A stretch of DNA of 5,208 nucleotides, taken from positions 1 to 5,208 of the forward strand of contig JACZKW010000054.1 of assembly GCA_014859835.1 (NCBI GenBank), given 5' to 3'. The stretch is from UBA9653 sp014859835 (GTDB lineage: Archaea > Thermoplasmatota > Thermoplasmata > UBA10834). Shown piece after piece: positions 4,823-5,208 of this stretch. The position numbers and the translations under genes were made by a program. Numbering within the stretch: the stretch's first letter is position 1; each line of letters starts with the position of its first letter. The notes under the pieces are model-generated. The model searched no databases. It had not been told where the DNA came from and saw nothing but the letters and a program-made list of their open reading frames with translations.

Positions 4823-5208
4823 TTAAGAAGTTCTGTGGTCGGACGAGACCTTGTCCTCAACCCATGACTTGATATCGAGCCCGTCTCTCCTCGCCAGCCT
4901 TTCCATCTCCTTCATGATGCCTGAGCTATACTGAGCTGCTTTCTTCGGACGGTCATGAGCTTCGATGCCCAGCTGCTTGGCTGCCTGTCGAAGAATTATC
5001 TTGCGTCCATCTCCGTCAATCTTTCTCTTTAGGGGGATATCCGATGCAAGGTCTATCACCTGTCTTGACGCGAAGGGAAAGCGGATGGTTTTTCCTTTCG
5101 ACGAGGCCATCTCCGTCAGCTTCTCGATTTCCTCAAGAGCCTTTTCAAGATCTATACCCATCTGAATGGTCGGGTCTTCTTCCCTCATATACTTCGCATA
5201 CCCACCGA
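4823..5208 (-). CDS. Asparagine synthase-like ATP-pyrophosphatase domain protein, 5' end beyond the window
   Basis: The C-terminal 127 residues of an asparagine synthase-family (PF00733-type) protein are visible; the frame is open through the right edge, so the ATG at 5188 is internal. Evidence for the family: the first residues read GGYAKYM, matching the DELFGGYxKY segment of that domain. RFPFASRQVIDLASDIPLK follows, the counterpart of the RVPFLDHRxVEFAxxIP segment, then RKIILRQAAKQLG and RPKKAAQYSSG, the counterpart of KxxLRxA...RPKKGF. The family activates a carboxylate as an acyl-adenylate for amide formation. The signature SGGxDS loop and any glutaminase domain lie outside, so activity and substrate cannot be judged. 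The replacement of the usual DHR by ASR suggests a divergent, possibly non-asparagine-making paralogue. It ends with TAA 26 bases before the folC ATG and probably shares its transcript. Confidence 0.82.
   Translation of the reverse strand, partial: GGYAKYMREEDPTIQMGIDLEKALEEIEKLTEMASSKGKTIRFPFASRQVIDLASDIPLKRKIDGDGRKIILRQAAKQLGIEAHDRPKKAAQYSSGIMKEMERLARRDGLDIKSWVEDKVSSDHRTS

Overview
The window looks archaeal, most likely an uncultivated Thermoplasmatota-type euryarchaeon of roughly balanced GC. The evidence is AT-rich TATA-like boxes about 25-30 bp upstream of starts, two genes that look leaderless, a tRNA-Gly gene without an encoded CCA followed by T-runs, and a zinc-ribbon membrane protein with aspartate-rich repeats ending in FP-x-D-x-TEW, a style common in that phylum. 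The lineage is inferred from style and not from a marker gene.

Layout, left to right. Positions 1-614 (minus) hold the N-terminal part of a secreted protein cut by the left edge. Positions 615-915 contain only its promoter. Positions 916-1734 (minus) encode a zinc-ribbon, single-span membrane protein with calcium-type repeats and an exported cysteine-containing domain. A 171-bp divergent intergenic region follows, with a G-tract motif upstream of the minus gene and a TATA-like box upstream of the plus gene. Positions 1906-2121 (plus) encode a probable 71-residue tail-anchored membrane protein. A convergent gap at 2122-2355 carries a GC-rich hairpin resembling the 3' end of tRNA-Gly and a long inverted repeat. 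Positions 2356-3180 (minus) encode a five-span membrane protein with an exported beta-rich domain. tRNA-Gly(GCC) lies at 3366-3439 (minus). The right end is a compact minus-strand pair: an asparagine synthase-like ATP-pyrophosphatase cut by the right edge (4823 to the end), then folC (3498-4796), 25 bp apart.

The right third is core metabolism: folate or dihydrofolate polyglutamylation, apparently cotranscribed with an asparagine synthase-like protein, then a tRNA. The left two thirds hold cell-envelope proteins, none with a known function. No CRISPR array, transposase, integrase or obvious defence gene is visible. The points most worth a second look are the tRNA-Gly-like fragment 1.2 kb from the real tRNA, the G-quadruplex motif before the zinc-ribbon gene, the dyad at the predicted transcription start of the five-span protein, the hairpin covering the folC Shine-Dalgarno, and the 21-bp tandem duplication inside a membrane helix.
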